A stretch of 64,000 nt of DNA from Beaufortia kweichowensis (GCA_019155185.1 CM032796.1:628501-692500); one strand, 5' to 3'; positions 30,001-42,400 are shown, counted from the stretch's first letter. Notes: generated by a model from the sequence alone, not told the origin. Made by a program: numbers and translations.

Positions 30001-30948
30001 CAGAGTAAACGAGGTAAAAACACAACTTATATTATATTAAGACTTGTATGTGCAATGCTGTGGCACAGTTGTGGTCTGTGTGATTCTCTCTCTCTTTTCT
30101 AATGCACAAACAAGAGCAAAAAGCCCACAAATGAACCTTAAAAAATGGACAGAGTCAAATCTAGACGGCAGACTTGTAGATGAACTCACCTGACTTGAGA
30201 AAACCACCTGTTTCCTCAATTAAATCCCAAGAGTCTCATTCGCAAACTATACAGAGATAAAGAAACAAACAGCGTCTGTGTCATTACACATTTAGTGAAG
30301 GGGCATTTGCCAACACGCTGCACAGATGGACGAGTTTATAGCCAGAAATCACAAGTGTGTCACATTGTGAAATGTTAATAATGATATTTGCTCAATGAAG
30401 CCCATGACAGATGTCACAGATAATGAAGTGCGTGTTTCTCCACTCGTACAGCACGAAAAACACACAGAGATCGAGCTTTGAGCGTGTTAATAAACTCATC
30501 AGACGCATGAAGCCGTTATAATCATTTCTATCATGTTCTCACGTCTCTGACAGCTTCTGTTATCATGTCTTTAGAGTAAATAACCAACTGCTCATCAATT
30601 AGTTATGACAGCAATAATTCTGTGTTTGACCGTCTGAAAGATCATGTTTACACATATGCTTCATGAATCAGTAATAGCATTATTGGTATATCTCAGTATG
30701 GTGCACAGGTGTTATGTGAGACTCTGACGTGTTATCTGTGCCAGAAAAATGACAAACAACATTTGTCTGACTTGTGCAGAATGTTATTGGGTTGTGATTA
30801 AGTTTATTTGCGCTTTACTTTAAAGAAAACAATCACTATTATTGCTCATAATCACTGACTTGAACAACCCTGAATCCTCTTCAGAATGGCAACCGTCTAG
30901 CAATGCTCTGACAATCACTAATAGCAACCTGCCAACTGCCTAACTACA

Positions 30949-30992
30949 CCCTAGCAACACCCTAGCAACACCCTAGCAACACCTTAGCAACA
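30949..30992. repeat. Short tandem (CCTAGCAACAC) run
   Basis: Four near-exact 11-bp units, with further TAGCAAC copies just upstream to about 30900. Related clusters are at 371-413, 19760-19832, 23715-23760 and 24071-24106 in either orientation. This motif is familiar from teleost genomes. Confidence 0.8.
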
Positions 30993-32066
30993 GCTACTGT
31001 CAATTTTGAATTTGCTCTTTAATATCTTTTCATCTAGAACATTGTCAAACATCTGAGAAGTGCTTCACTCTATAAACCTTTTCAAACTTTCAGATTTAAC
31101 AAAATTCTGTACATGTACATGAGTAACTGTACAAGTTCTGAAGGGAACATGGTTCATGTGTAACACAGGCATGAAAAAAACTTTATCTGTCAGCCTCAGG
31201 CCTTCTACAGACAAGGACAGGGTCCGAGCATGATCTGAAAATATGATCTAAAATATAACAAATATTATATTATATATATTATAGATAATTATATTTTGAA
31301 TAAAAACATGTAATAATAAAACTCAAGTCTTAATGAAAACAGAAAAATACCATCAATCCCCCACAATGACAGAAACATGTATGTGTTGTGAGACGTCGAT
31401 GTCAATGAATGATGGACATTTCTGCTTTACAATGTTATTCTGTGTCCCATCCAAACATGACACACCTCCTCTCAGAATTAAAGCAGTCTGCGGTGGTCTG
31501 CTGGTCTCCTCGTCTGCAGTCTGTTTTGATGGATCCAGAATGGTTTTGGGCTTTTGACAGGTTTTCCAGACTGGGAGAACAGGGAATCACTGTGGGCTGT
31601 TTTCATCAGCAGGGAATGAACATATGTTCATCTGGCTTCATCTGCACAACACAAACACAATGAATTTGGTGAAAATTGTTCTTGTGAAACCATTTTTACA
31701 CACATGGTTTCATTAATTGTGATTATTTAAGAACGGTTTTATAAACCGTTATTTTATAAAATATAAACTATTTACACAGAAATGTATGTCTGTGTTTAAT
31801 GCATAATGCACATAGTTTTACCTGGAATGCGTTATGAAAGATCACAGCTTAAACTTACAACTATACAGGGTGTAGCAGCTTATTTAATAGCATTGTTTCA
31901 GAACGAATAACATTAATATGTGTAATCATGAGAAAGAAATGAAAAATGATATGAGAGTGACCTCTGGTGGTGACAGCTCACAATTACACATGAACACAAA
32001 CAGCCCATTGAGAGGCACTGCTGAATCCTGTCATGAGATGATGGATGTTCTGCAACACAATCAGGT

Positions 32067-32357
32067 GTACACACACCCACACACACACACGCACGCACAA
32101 ACACACAGACGCAGACACAAACACACAGACGCAGATACAAACACACAGACGCAGATACAAACACACAGACGCAGATACAAACACACAGACGCAGACACAA
32201 ACACACAGACGCAGATACAAACACACAGACGCAGACACAAACACACAGACGCAGATACAAACACACAGACGCAGACACAAACACACAGACGCAGACACAA
32301 ACACAGAGACGCACAGACACACACACAGAGAGAGACACACACACATACACATACACA

Positions 32358-32394
<37 letters not shown>

Positions 32395-32434
32395 ACACAC
32401 AGACACACACACACACAGACACACACACACACAG

Positions 32435-32466
<32 letters not shown>

Positions 32467-32994
32467 ATCTTTATACAGAGACACACACACACACACACAG
32501 ACACACAGACACATCTTTATACAGAGACACACACACAGACACACACACACACACACACACACAGACACATCTTTATACAGAGACACACACACAGACACAC
32601 ACACAGACACACACACACACACAGACACATCTTTATACAGAGACACACACACAGACACACACACACACACAGACAGACACACACAGACACATCTTTATAC
32701 AGAGACACACACACAGACACACACACACACACACACACAGACACAGACACATCTTTATACAGAGACACACACACAGACACACAGACAGACACACACAGAC
32801 ACATCTTTATACAGAGACATACACACAGACACACACAGACACATCTTTATACAGAGACACACACACAGACACACAGACACACACACACACACAGACACAC
32901 ACACACACACACACACACAGACACATCTTTATACAGAGACACACACACAGACACACACACACAGACAGACACATCTTTATACAGAGACACACAC
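32067..32994. repeat. Compound CA / ACAGAC minisatellite, 0.93 kb
   Basis: Two sub-arrays. From 32101 to 32300 there are ten 20-bp units of ACACACAGACGCAGAYACAA. From 32460 to 32994 (CA)n/ACAGAC stretches are punctuated ten times by ACATCTTTATACAGAGAC at variable spacing. Reading frames of up to 364 codons on + and 232 on - pass through it because the repeats lack stop codons; they are not genes. Confidence 0.96.
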
Positions 32995-34140
32995 TGGGGT
33001 TTATTAAAGTGAAGTACTGAACTGTAACTTCCTATAAATCCCTAGAAAGGTACATATACTGCACAAACCATCTGTTACGATGGGAGAACACAATGAGGTT
33101 TACGCTTATATTCAAGAGACAAGGACAACAGTCAATGTCATACTGTACTCCAGAGTCAAAAGAAAATGACCCTGTCCAGTTTCTGAGAAATGTCGTAGGA
33201 TTAAACTCATTACTGTGTCAGATGAGTCACGCGTTTACATTTTTATTTACAAAAATGAGAACTTATAACATCCCAGAAAGCACATAACCCTTCTGAACAC
33301 CACTCACTAATCTTACATTTCTTGTTATATAAACAGTTGTTAAATGCAACTTGCCTAATAAGAAACAAAGATTATATCAGATTCAAAAGCTTATTTAATT
33401 CTCTTTATCTCTGAATGTGATATTGAGGGCTGGAAGAATCTTTCAGATAATCTAAATAATCTTAAACATACACACAAAGCAAATGTAACATTATTTATTC
33501 TCTCTCTTTGATAAGTTTGATATCAGTAATTGTCTGACTTTACAGTCATAAAGTACAAAGTCCAGAAGATATCGGGAACCAAAAACAGAAAAGAATTCTG
33601 CTGGTATCGTTTGTGTAATTGCATACACACAAATCTGTACTCACTCCTTTGTCAGACCAAATAAAAAGTTTAAGAAAACACAAAACTAAAAATTCACAAA
33701 TCAGATCTCTGACTCACTTTGATTTTACCATTCTCTTTTACTCACAGCAATAAGACTGAATTGGAGATTTTTTTTTCCTTAGACCCAAACACTTACTTGC
33801 CTCCTGTTGAGTTTCACAAGAGATCTTAAGAATATCTCCAATGTCTAAAATAAGAAAAAGAAATTAAACTCAAATATTTTTCATGAAATCTCATCTGAAA
33901 CAAATGAGAAAGTCAAAATATCTCGGTAAGTGATATCAGTGTAACGTGAACGTGTCAAAGACTGATGTGCTGACACTAATATCAGCTGAACTGTGTCATG
34001 TGTCAGAATATCTGAGATCAAAGAGCAGATTATCAGTGTCATAGAGACAAATAGAGATGAAAAGATGAAAGCAGGAAGGATAAGGAGTACCTGTAAAGCT
34101 CTGAATCATGTTATTATCTGTCTGAAGAAGAACTCGGAGC
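32995..34140. other. Upstream flank of the lectin gene
   Basis: AT-rich DNA with no exon seen up to the lectin 5' region. A segment near 33700-33930 has homopolymer-rich, repeat-like sequence. The last 120 bases carry the GATA and PU.1-like sites annotated separately. Confidence 0.5.
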
Positions 34141-34204
34141 ACAAGCAGACGCGTCAGTCTCTATCACAACACTGAAGAATCTACAGAAGACAAAAACAGC
34201 ACAG
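34020..34204 (+). promoter_or_regulatory. Likely promoter and 5' non-coding exon of the lectin gene
   Basis: A donor-like CACAG|GTAGAT at 34204/34205 is followed 84 bases later by TTTTCCACAG|GATG at 34288/34289, so a non-coding first exon ending at 34204 is likely. Upstream are GATA-type sites (TTATCA 34030-34035, GATAAG 34079-34084, TTATCT 34114-34119) and a PU.1/ETS-like AGGAAG (34073-34078). No TATA box is evident. Such combinations suit a blood-cell gene, but the sites are short and the start of transcription is not known. Confidence 0.45.
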
Positions 34205-34289
34205 GTAGATATTAACATTGACTTACTACAGCTGAGAATCATCACATCAAACCATGTAATAAACTGAATTTCATTTCATTTTCCACAGG

Positions 34290-37200
34290 ATGTTACGGGC
34301 TGTTTTGCTCGTTTTGGCTGTAGTCGGTAAGATTTATCCGTTTTGTCTCGTTTCTTGAAACGTTAGTGATATATTTTAATATTTTTGCCTTGTTTTCTTA
34401 GAGATATCCCATAACACAAGCATTTCAAAAATGTAAAACGATAAGAAACACATTACCTAAAGAAATGTTCTTTTATGAAATGTTACTCTGGTAATCATAG
34501 TTTCTATCAAATATAGTTTACAGTATTAGTTACTGTAAAATCATAAATTATGAGTTGACAAGTTGACATTATAGTTTAAGATGACAATGAGTTCACCAGT
34601 ACTGTATCAGAGAAAAAATAATTTTACAACACATGAACTTTAACCCATGTTATCATATTTTATAAATACGGTTTACGGCACATTGCCACATCTTAATTCT
34701 CACATAAAATATGTAATTATTTCCCTATATGGCACAAGGCAATAACAAATGACATAGTTTATCATTAACTAGTATAGAAAAATATATAACTGAGATGAAA
34801 GCTGATGAAGGTTTGATGTTGTGTAAAGGTCTCCATGCAAGACCACTGCAAGATGTCCATCGAACCAAAAAGAGCGGATGGGAAATTAAAGGCCCACAAC
34901 TGGTCCAGGATGAACATAAAGAAGACTCAGTCCACTGGAAGAACAGAGAACCATCAGATCTTTCAAAAGTGATGAACGTGAACACCGGTGTAAAACACGA
35001 GAAACACGAATCAGTACCCGAGGAGCTCCGCAGACATGAAACAGAACCATCCAGACGTTTCCTGATGGATCTGACCTCTGGCATGCTCAAAGAGAACCCC
35101 CGAGAAATGAACAGAAGAGTCGGTGGCTGTACGTCTGCACAGACCTATAAAAACAAATACAATCCACAGGTATGATTTTATGTAGCATTAACAGAGTGTT
35201 TTGTGTGTCTCAGACTATAATCCATCAGCACATGAGGAGAGACAGGGAACTCAGAATTCTCGGGTCACTCTGGTGAATCACAGAACTGGACAGATGCTGC
35301 ATCCACTAACAGAGATGCAGAGGAGCGCAGCACAATGTGAGGGTTTCAAATGTTCTAACATTTATTAGGAATAAAATGTATATAAAATGAAAATACACCA
35401 TCAAACAGCACCAAGCGCAAGTACAACATCAGCATCACAATTATTCAGCATCTGAAATATTAATAAAAATATGATTCAGTTCAGTCAGGCAGAGTTTAAA
35501 GATTCACTTACCTAAATAGGATTTGGCTCTAGATGAAATCCTAAATAGCATATACTATATATATATATATATATATGCAGAAATTGAAACTGCTGGCTCT
35601 CTGAAGAAGAGGAAAATATTCCAGCTCAAGAGTTTAAAGCAGAAAACAGTGCAATACAAGTTTAGAAAACCAGCAAGGTTAATGTTCAGATCAATGATAT
35701 TTCACATTTTTACAATAAATTTCAAGGGGCAACCACACCAGAGAAAGAATATAATAATGAGCATTAGTAGATATGATTATAGTGTCTACACACTAATATA
35801 TATTATAATCCATTTACACTCATGTTTCTGTGATCTTCTTTATCAGCTAAATGGGAAGTGATTTCTGGTTCAGATCATGAGGAGACACAGGACACCTCTG
35901 AACACAAATCAGTACCTGAGGAGCTCCGCAGACACGGAACAGAACCATCCAGACGTTTCCTGATGGATCTGACCTCTGGCATGCTCAAAGAGAACCCCCG
36001 AGAAATGAACAGAAGAGTCGATGGCTGTACGATTTTTTTAACAAATACAATCCACAGGTATGATTTTATGTAACATTAACAGAGTGTTTTGTGTGTCTCA
36101 GACTATAATCCATCAGCACATGAGGAGAGACGGGGAACTCAGAATTCTCGGGTCACTCTGGTGAATCACAGAACTGGACAGATGCTGTATCCACTAACAG
36201 AGATGCAGAGGAGCGCAGCACGTAACACATTTCTTAACATCTCACAAATGTTACTGCACATGTTTTAAGTTGAAAAATCTCTACATCGCCTGTTTTTGTG
36301 GCATTTCTTCTCCAGGGCGGATATTCAGACAGGACACTGAACATGAATCACAGTACAGCGCTGCTGGTGAGACACATGAACACACAGAGATCTCTGATGA
36401 GATGAACACACAAAAAACCGAACCATCCAGAAACATCTTGATAGACGTGAATGCCGGTCAACTCAAAGAACACAAAAACATGATGGACAGTAAAGCACCA
36501 GGCTGTAAGTGAAACTCCATCAGGTGTTTGTCATCACCCATACTGAATCAACATCTGTTGTGTTTGAAACAGATTTAACAGTAAGACCTTACTAGTTACC
36601 TTTCATGTTATGTTGGGAACAGCATGGTTTTACTAAACCAGCACCAAACCATCACAACCAATACAACCAAGCCTAGACCAGTATGAAAGCTCATGCAGGT
36701 CTAAGCTGGTTTTTATATGGGAAGAAGGTTTTATGGTTCAGTGCTGGTCTGGTTACACTCATGTTTCTGTGATCTTCTTTATCAGCTAAATGGGAAGTGA
36801 TTTCTGGTTCAGATCATGAGGAGACACAGGACACCTCTGAACACAAATCAGTACCTGAGGAGCTCCGCAGACACGGAACAGAACCATCCAGACGTTTCCT
36901 GATGGATCTGACCTCTGGCATGCTCAAAGAGAACCCCCGAGAAATGAACAGAAGAGTCGATGGCTGTACGACTTTTTTAACAAATACAATCCACAGATAT
37001 GATTTTATGTAGCATTAACAGAGTGTTTTGTGTGTCTCAGACTATAACCCATCAGCACATGAGGAGAGACGGGGAACTCAGAATTCTCGGGTCACTCTGG
37101 TGAATCACAGAACTGGACAGATGCTGTATCCACTAACAGAGATGCAGAGGAGCGCAGCACGTAACACATTTCTTAACATCTCACAAATGTTACTGCACAT

Positions 37201-38224
37201 GTTTTAAGTTGAAAAATCTCTACATCGCCTGTTTTTGTGGCATTTCTTCTCCAGGGCGGATATTCAGACAGAACACTGAACACGAATCACAGTACAGCGC
37301 TGCTGGTGAGACACATGAACACACAGAGATCTCTGATGAGATGATCTAAAAACATTTGCTGGAACACTCAAAGGTCAAATAATATGAAATGTATTCTACA
37401 TCTGTGTGTTTGATAGGAACGGCTGTAGCCATCTGTCAGGATGAGATCATTCAAGGGAAGTGCTACAGTTTCAATCCCACTCCACAGACATTCAATGAAG
37501 CCGAGGTAAACCTGTCAAACAAAGTGTGTGAATTAACACATTGGCTTATTATTGTCTTTATATATTTAATGTTTTGTAGGCATCCTGTAAACAACTGTCT
37601 GCCGAGGGACATCTGGCGTCAGTGCCAAACGCAGACGTGCATCAAAAGCTTGTGGCGATGGTGACCAAAGCAAAGAATCGGCCAGTTTTGACATGGCTTG
37701 GAGGGATTCAGAAGGTGACGCATGACCCAACAGATTTAAGTTAATGACATTTAGTGAGAGTGCATGTACAATAAATATTCTTGAACACAACAGGAAAACC
37801 AGTTTGAATGGATAGATGGTTCAGCTTGGGGATACAGTGACTGGATGACCGGTCACCCACAGAAACACAAGCCGTCCTGCCTCGAGATGTTCAGAATTGG
37901 TAAAATTTACTTCAGTTTTATCAATAATCTGTACCTCTACTGATAAAGACATTATAGGACATGATAATAATAATAAGGCATCATTTTAGCTCATCGTTCT
38001 TAACATCTCTGAACTTTGAGCTACTATTAAGATTAAACAGAATTAAGTGACGCAATGCTGCATGTTGATCTGGGCAAAGAGAGAAAGACTGACATTTTGA
38101 ATAAATACTCAGATTTCTTTCTGTTTTTTAATCTGAAACATTAATTTCAGATGAGAGCTGGTGGACAGCAGTAGACTGTGGTCAACAGAGAGCGTTCATC
38201 TGCTCGTACCCGATGACCACATGA
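34290..38224 (+). CDS. Secreted C-type-lectin-domain protein with duplicated pro-region exons
   Basis: Predicted secreted protein. Exon 1 (34290-34326) begins MLRAVLLVLAVV, a signal peptide, and ends in phase 1. It is followed by pro-region exons of three types, all phase 1-1: A0 (start uncertain, ends 35128), B0 35214-35336, A1 35847-36026, B1 36102-36221, C1 36316-36504 (or a short form ending 36366), A2 36786-36965, B2 37041-37160, C2 37255-37305. A C-type lectin domain ends the protein: 37417-37505, 37580-37714, 37794-37899, 38151-38224 with stop TGA. All junctions have AG/GT signals and compatible phases. An acidic, polar pro-piece plus a lectin fold without calcium-site residues resembles eosinophil major basic protein (PRG2)-like proteins, but I cannot assign an orthologue. 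Alternative splicing of the symmetric exons is likely. A0 could begin at any of several weak acceptors between 34802 and 34958. Confidence 0.82.
34958..35336 (+). CDS. Lectin pro-region, oldest module copy (A0-B0)
   Basis: A0 ends at 35128 (GGCT|GTACGT) and contains VPEELRRHETEPSRRFLMD. Its 5' boundary is unclear: the open frame runs back to about 34753 but no acceptor has a good pyrimidine tract, and the interval start given is only the most 3' candidate. B0 is 35214-35336. Its donor differs from those of B1 and B2 (CAAT|GTGAGG instead of CAC|GTAACA), adding one codon but keeping phase 1. Relative to A1-B1 this copy is clearly diverged, so it predates the later duplication. Confidence 0.6.
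35821..37312 (+). repeat. Tandem duplication of A-B-C exon block, 939-bp offset
   Basis: The block 35821-36373 (exons A1, B1 and the first part of C1) recurs at 36760-37312. All three exon starts are displaced by exactly 939 bases (35847/36786, 36102/37041, 36316/37255), and the introns are also nearly identical, so the copies differ only by a few substitutions. The copies part company inside C: C1 stays open to a donor at 36504, while C2 reaches an in-frame stop near 37350, so only its internal donor at 37305/37306 can give a functional join to the lectin exons. Between the copies (36605-36760) lies a palindromic AAACCAGCACC...GTGCTGGTCTGGTT sequence resembling a short inverted-repeat element. 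Confidence 0.9.
37417..38224 (+). CDS. C-type lectin domain exons
   Basis: Four exons, about 130 residues. Hallmarks in order: ICQDEIIQGKCYSF with the first cysteines; ASCKQLSAEGHLASV (helix and the conserved HLASV); TWLGG, the WIGL-motif equivalent; FEWIDGSAWGYSDWMTG; SCLEMF; and WWTAVDCGQQRAFICSYP. Six cysteines fit the long-form fold. The EPN/QPD sugar-selectivity triplet is replaced (GHPQKHKPSC) and the WND calcium motif is WTAVD, so classical calcium-dependent sugar binding is unlikely. The frame is intact to TGA at 38222-38224. Confidence 0.93.
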
Positions 38225-38391
38225 GGAACTCATGATCTGCTATATATTCTTTCATTTTGACATTATTATTAATGATCTAAGATAAAGAAAGCTTATACTA
38301 AACTATACGGCTGGATTTTCAAGTTAAACACAATGAAGATTCATATAATAACAAGACTCTTCTCTATTAAACAGTATGACACTTAATCCAA

Positions 38392-38397
38392 AATAAA
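38392..38397 (+). terminator. Poly(A) signal of the lectin gene
   Basis: AATAAA about 170 bases after the lectin stop codon, the first canonical signal downstream. Confidence 0.65.
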
Positions 38398-39359
38398 AGC
38401 ATTGTAAAATCTACATTGACTTGTTTGCAATTTTATGATCAGTGCAACATTAAGCTATAAGAGTAGGTTAATGTTACAGAGAAATGTTACATTGCATGTT
38501 TGCCATAACTTATTCATAATTCATAATAACTAACATAATTTATTATTTTAATCATTTCAATCAATTGTTAAACCACAGTTATATAGTGTAGGGTTTTAAT
38601 CAACGACTAGAATAAAGACAAATCAATCAAACTACTTACATGCTGAGATACATAAAAGAAATACTTCTACAACATTACCATCATAACAGTGATGGTCGTG
38701 GACAGCAGCTGATTGTAATCGTTCACAATCCATCTTAATATTTGGTCCAGCTATCAATTAATATGAGATGGACATACTATGGGAATAACAATATTAAACA
38801 TTTTACGTTAATATGCGTTTTTTGAGGTGATGGAAAGATTACGCACATGTTTGACGTCTCATCTACCAGCGGAAAGTAACGTGAAGTTTATTTAAAGGCG
38901 GAGTCATTCTGGGGGCGTGTCAAATGAGTTAATCCTGGCGGAAACAAAGAGGTTTCAGTCATAATTCATAATTAAATTCATAATTAAATTGTAATTATGA
39001 ATACTGACACTACAATTTCGTTTATGCTTAATATTGTTACGTGTATAAATGATAATTAATCTTGGCAAAATACAATATTCATTTACGAGCATACAGGCAT
39101 AAGACTAAATTATTAATTGCACAGTAATGCTATTTATTTGCTTTTATTTGTTTCAGGAGCGTTTAAATTAAAGTGGAAATTGAATAAATAAATATTAAGA
39201 AAGAAATAATTAAAAATGTAAAATAAAATTTAAAAATAAATATATATTAATTTTGACATTTACTTAGTCACCTAATCACCTCAACGCACATAACTACTAG
39301 AAAATACTTTTGATTTTATAAATCGTTTTTCTTTACTCATTTGTGTAGTGTTGTTTTTG
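38398..39359. other. Intergenic between lectin and son
   Basis: AT-rich, no exon seen. A short GC-richer patch at 38865-38960 includes CATTCTGGGGGCG and TCCTGGCGGAAAC and may be a distal part of the son promoter. Confidence 0.5.
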
Positions 39360-39433
39360 CGCGTCTCTCATTGGCTGTACAGTATGTGACGTTGCTGAGG
39401 CATTCTGGGACACTGGCGGACAGTATCACTGTG
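39360..39433 (+). promoter_or_regulatory. son core promoter region
   Basis: Just upstream of the son start codon lie an inverted CCAAT box (ATTGG 39370-39374), a CRE half-site (TGACGT 39387-39392) and GCATTCTGGGA (39400-39410), whose complement TCCCAGAATGC fits the ZNF143/Staf core TCCCANNATGC. No TATA box is present. This arrangement is typical of a housekeeping promoter. The exact transcription start is not visible. Confidence 0.6.
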
Positions 39434-42400
39434 ATGGCGACCAACATCGAGCAGATTTTCAGGGATTTTGTAATGAATAAAATGAAAGAAATCGCAGATG
39501 AAACTGAGGATAACAGGTGAATTGTGCGATCTTGTTCTTGTGTCAGATCACTGCGGGGGGGTTTAGTGTTTAATAACATGTTGCTGTGTGTTAGCCGGCT
39601 AGCCAAACATTAGCTATTCTGCTCACTGTTTACATACAGTCTGTACCATAATGTATAACGCACTGTTTATAATGAAATATATATGAATTATCTGATGATA
39701 ATGATAATTAGTGGTGAGTATTTTTGTTTTGATCACGCGTTGCTATGCAAAAAGCACTGCAGTTCAGCTACAGTAATGGTATTTACCAAATAACTGTCAT
39801 TACTTCTCCACCACGACATTTACGTGACACTGTCTGCAACGTTTTCTTATAGTGTTATTATTAGATGTAGAATGTATGTTGGCAGATGTTGTGCAACGTT
39901 TTAGGTGCACTTACAATTGTGCAATGATGATGTTAATTGATAATTCATTGTGACAGTTTTATATCAAATACTAAAAGTATTGACACCAGTGTTCTGTAGT
40001 ATTACATGCTAATGTATGTTTTATGTAAAACCATTTTAGTCCACATTTTAGAGTAATTATAATGCCTAAAGCTTTAATTTTCTTATTGAATACTTTAATA
40101 TTTAAATTAGCAGTTAGAGGTGATTTAAAATGGTGATTAGTAACTACAGTGGTGACCATAACTGTAATTAACCGTGGCATTTTGGTGTAAACAAAGAACT
40201 GATTCATGTGTTTTCTTTCGAATGAAAGCGCTTTGATCATAGATCACTATAAAACAGGTTTTGCAGTATGTTGTGTTATAACATTTCCTTGGTATTTACA
40301 GGCGTAATAATCAATTGAATTGAAACTAACAGATAAACAATAACAGTGGCATTTGTGTACAATCTGTAAGTAATCTTATGTGTTTGCTTCAGTCGGACAG
40401 ATGAGCCTCATTCTGAATCTGCCAAAGAGTCCAGACAGGATGGACTTGAAACTGAACAAATAAAGACATCAACAGGTTAGACATGAATTCCAAAACTGAC
40501 AACTACAGACTACATAGTGAATATCACATAGGCCTACTTTGCTATATGAGGAAAGAGTGAGTGAAACTGTATTCAGACACACAGAGAGTAACGTTTGTTT
40601 TGTTTTGTCATTCTCTTTAGATAAAGTCACACACACCAGCCCGCTGGATGACCGCAGTACTGAAGACAAGAGCACGAAACACAGGAAAAACAAAAAGCAC
40701 AAAAAACACAAAAGTAAAAAGAAGAAAAAACGCAAGGAAGGAAAAGACAGCAGCACAGAGACACAGTCCGACAGAGAGACCCAAGACAGGTGTGTGTGAC
40801 AAAGAAAGTTCTTTGTGTTTATTCAAAACAAATTGTGTTACTTCCTGATCTTTGAAGAACAATAACTTTCATGTTAACTGTATTTATAAAACAGGTTTAT
40901 AGGATGTAAATGTCTTTCTTCATAAAATCAACTTAAAAATCAGAATGTTTCATACTTGCTTACATATTTTTCTTTGGTCTTATTGTAAACAAATGCATTT
41001 TATTCATAAGAAAATCTCTCAATTAAATGTGTAAGACAAATGTTTTTGTGTGGTTTTCAGTGGAAAGAAAAAGAAGAGAAAGAAAAAGAAAAAATCCAGA
41101 GAGGCAGAAAAAGTAAAACCGTCTGGCTTACGGTCCGAAAGCTCTTCTGCATCTGGATCAGAAGAGTCTGATTCAAAACCTTCCTGTGAAAATGCTAAGT
41201 TGTTACCAGCAGATAAGACTTCAAAGTCCAAGAGTGCACCTGGTTTGGGTACATCTCCATTACCCGACATTATTCCAGAGATGGAAAATTCTATCCACAA
41301 CAATGGGAAGGACAGAAAAAAAAGCTCCAGTCGGTCACCTAAAAGAGATGAGAGCTCTAGAGGAAGACACAGTAGATCACCCAGACAGAAGTCAAAACAC
41401 AGATCAAGATCCAGATCTTCCAAACGGCGCCGGCGATCAAACTCAACATCATATTCTAGAAATAGTCCCAGAAAGAGGTCTCACCAACAAAGAGAGAGAA
41501 GTAGATCACCCTCGAAGAGACGCAACAAAAGATCTAGGTCTCGCTCGGTCAAAAGAAGCAGGTATTCAAGATCCAGGTCACGCTCTAGGCGAAGTAGATC
41601 GAGGCCTATTGTAACCTCAAAGAAAAACAGAAGGTCAGAATCAAAGTCAAGGTCTCGTTCCAAAAGTAGATCTCGAAGCAGAATAAAGCGTTCAAAATCA
41701 AGATCCATATCAAAATCTAAGTCAGAAAAACAAAGTGAAACTGTTCTGGTTAATAATGAGACACTACAAACAATGGACAGTAGTGAAACAAATGCATCTC
41801 AAAAAACTACAGAGAATGGAAAAAGTCCCACAATGGCTGTGAACGAAGACACCAAGCTGCCTGAAGCTGTTGCGGATAGCTCAAATTCTGGTCTTAATGC
41901 AGTTGTTTTGACAGGATCTTGGCGGCCAGTTCCCTTCTTGGAAAAGTCATCTGAGTGCCAATTTTCCCAGAAGTGCATTATACCTGAGGTGCCTTTGGAA
42001 GTGATCAATGTTCCTGCAGATCCGTCAACGGGTAGAGCTGAAGATTCAGAGAGTAACTTAGATACTGATAAGAAAGAAACTGTCGAAAGTTCAAAAACAG
42101 ATAAACAGACATCTATAAAGAGGAATTCAAGGTCACCATCCAGATCTCCCAGTCAACAAAGATTCTCAAGATCCAAAGTACCTGCAAGATCTAGATCAAA
42201 GTCGCCCACAAAGTCAAAGTCTAAATCACCATCAGAAAGAAAGAAATACAAGTCTAGAACAAAGCACAAACGTTCTAAAACGAGGTCACCCAAAAGGAGA
42301 AGGTCCCGGTCTCGATCTTCAGGCCGACGGAGGAGGTCTAGAACCCCGGAAAGAAGCAGACGATCTAAATCAAGGCGGAGGTCTCGCTCACGTTCGAGGA

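Larger units (their letters stand above)
25929..32066. other. Intergenic; complex segments at 26560-27030 and 28380-28760
   Basis: No gene supported. 26560-27030 is the most CpG-rich part of the desert (it includes GCGGCCGCGGGAAGG and GACCGCGATCGATGACG), and 28380-28760 is similarly complex; both are candidate regulatory elements. An 11-bp-period run of (AC)CCTAGCAAC lies at 30949-30992. The remaining sequence is AT-rich with short random reading frames. Confidence 0.4.

Noticed and set aside
31918..33012. Open frames of up to 364 codons on + and 232 on - rich in Thr-His or Val-Cys
   Set aside because: They are translations of the CA/ACAGAC minisatellite, present in many frames and both strands, without conserved flanks.
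34725..35090. Minus-strand 121-codon frame over lectin exon A0
   Set aside because: Shadow of the plus-strand pro-region exon, which has homologous copies at 35847 and 36786 in its own frame.
41019..41423. Minus-strand frame rich in Leu-Asp and Phe over son exon 4
   Set aside because: Mirror of RS and Lys codons; no splice context or family match.
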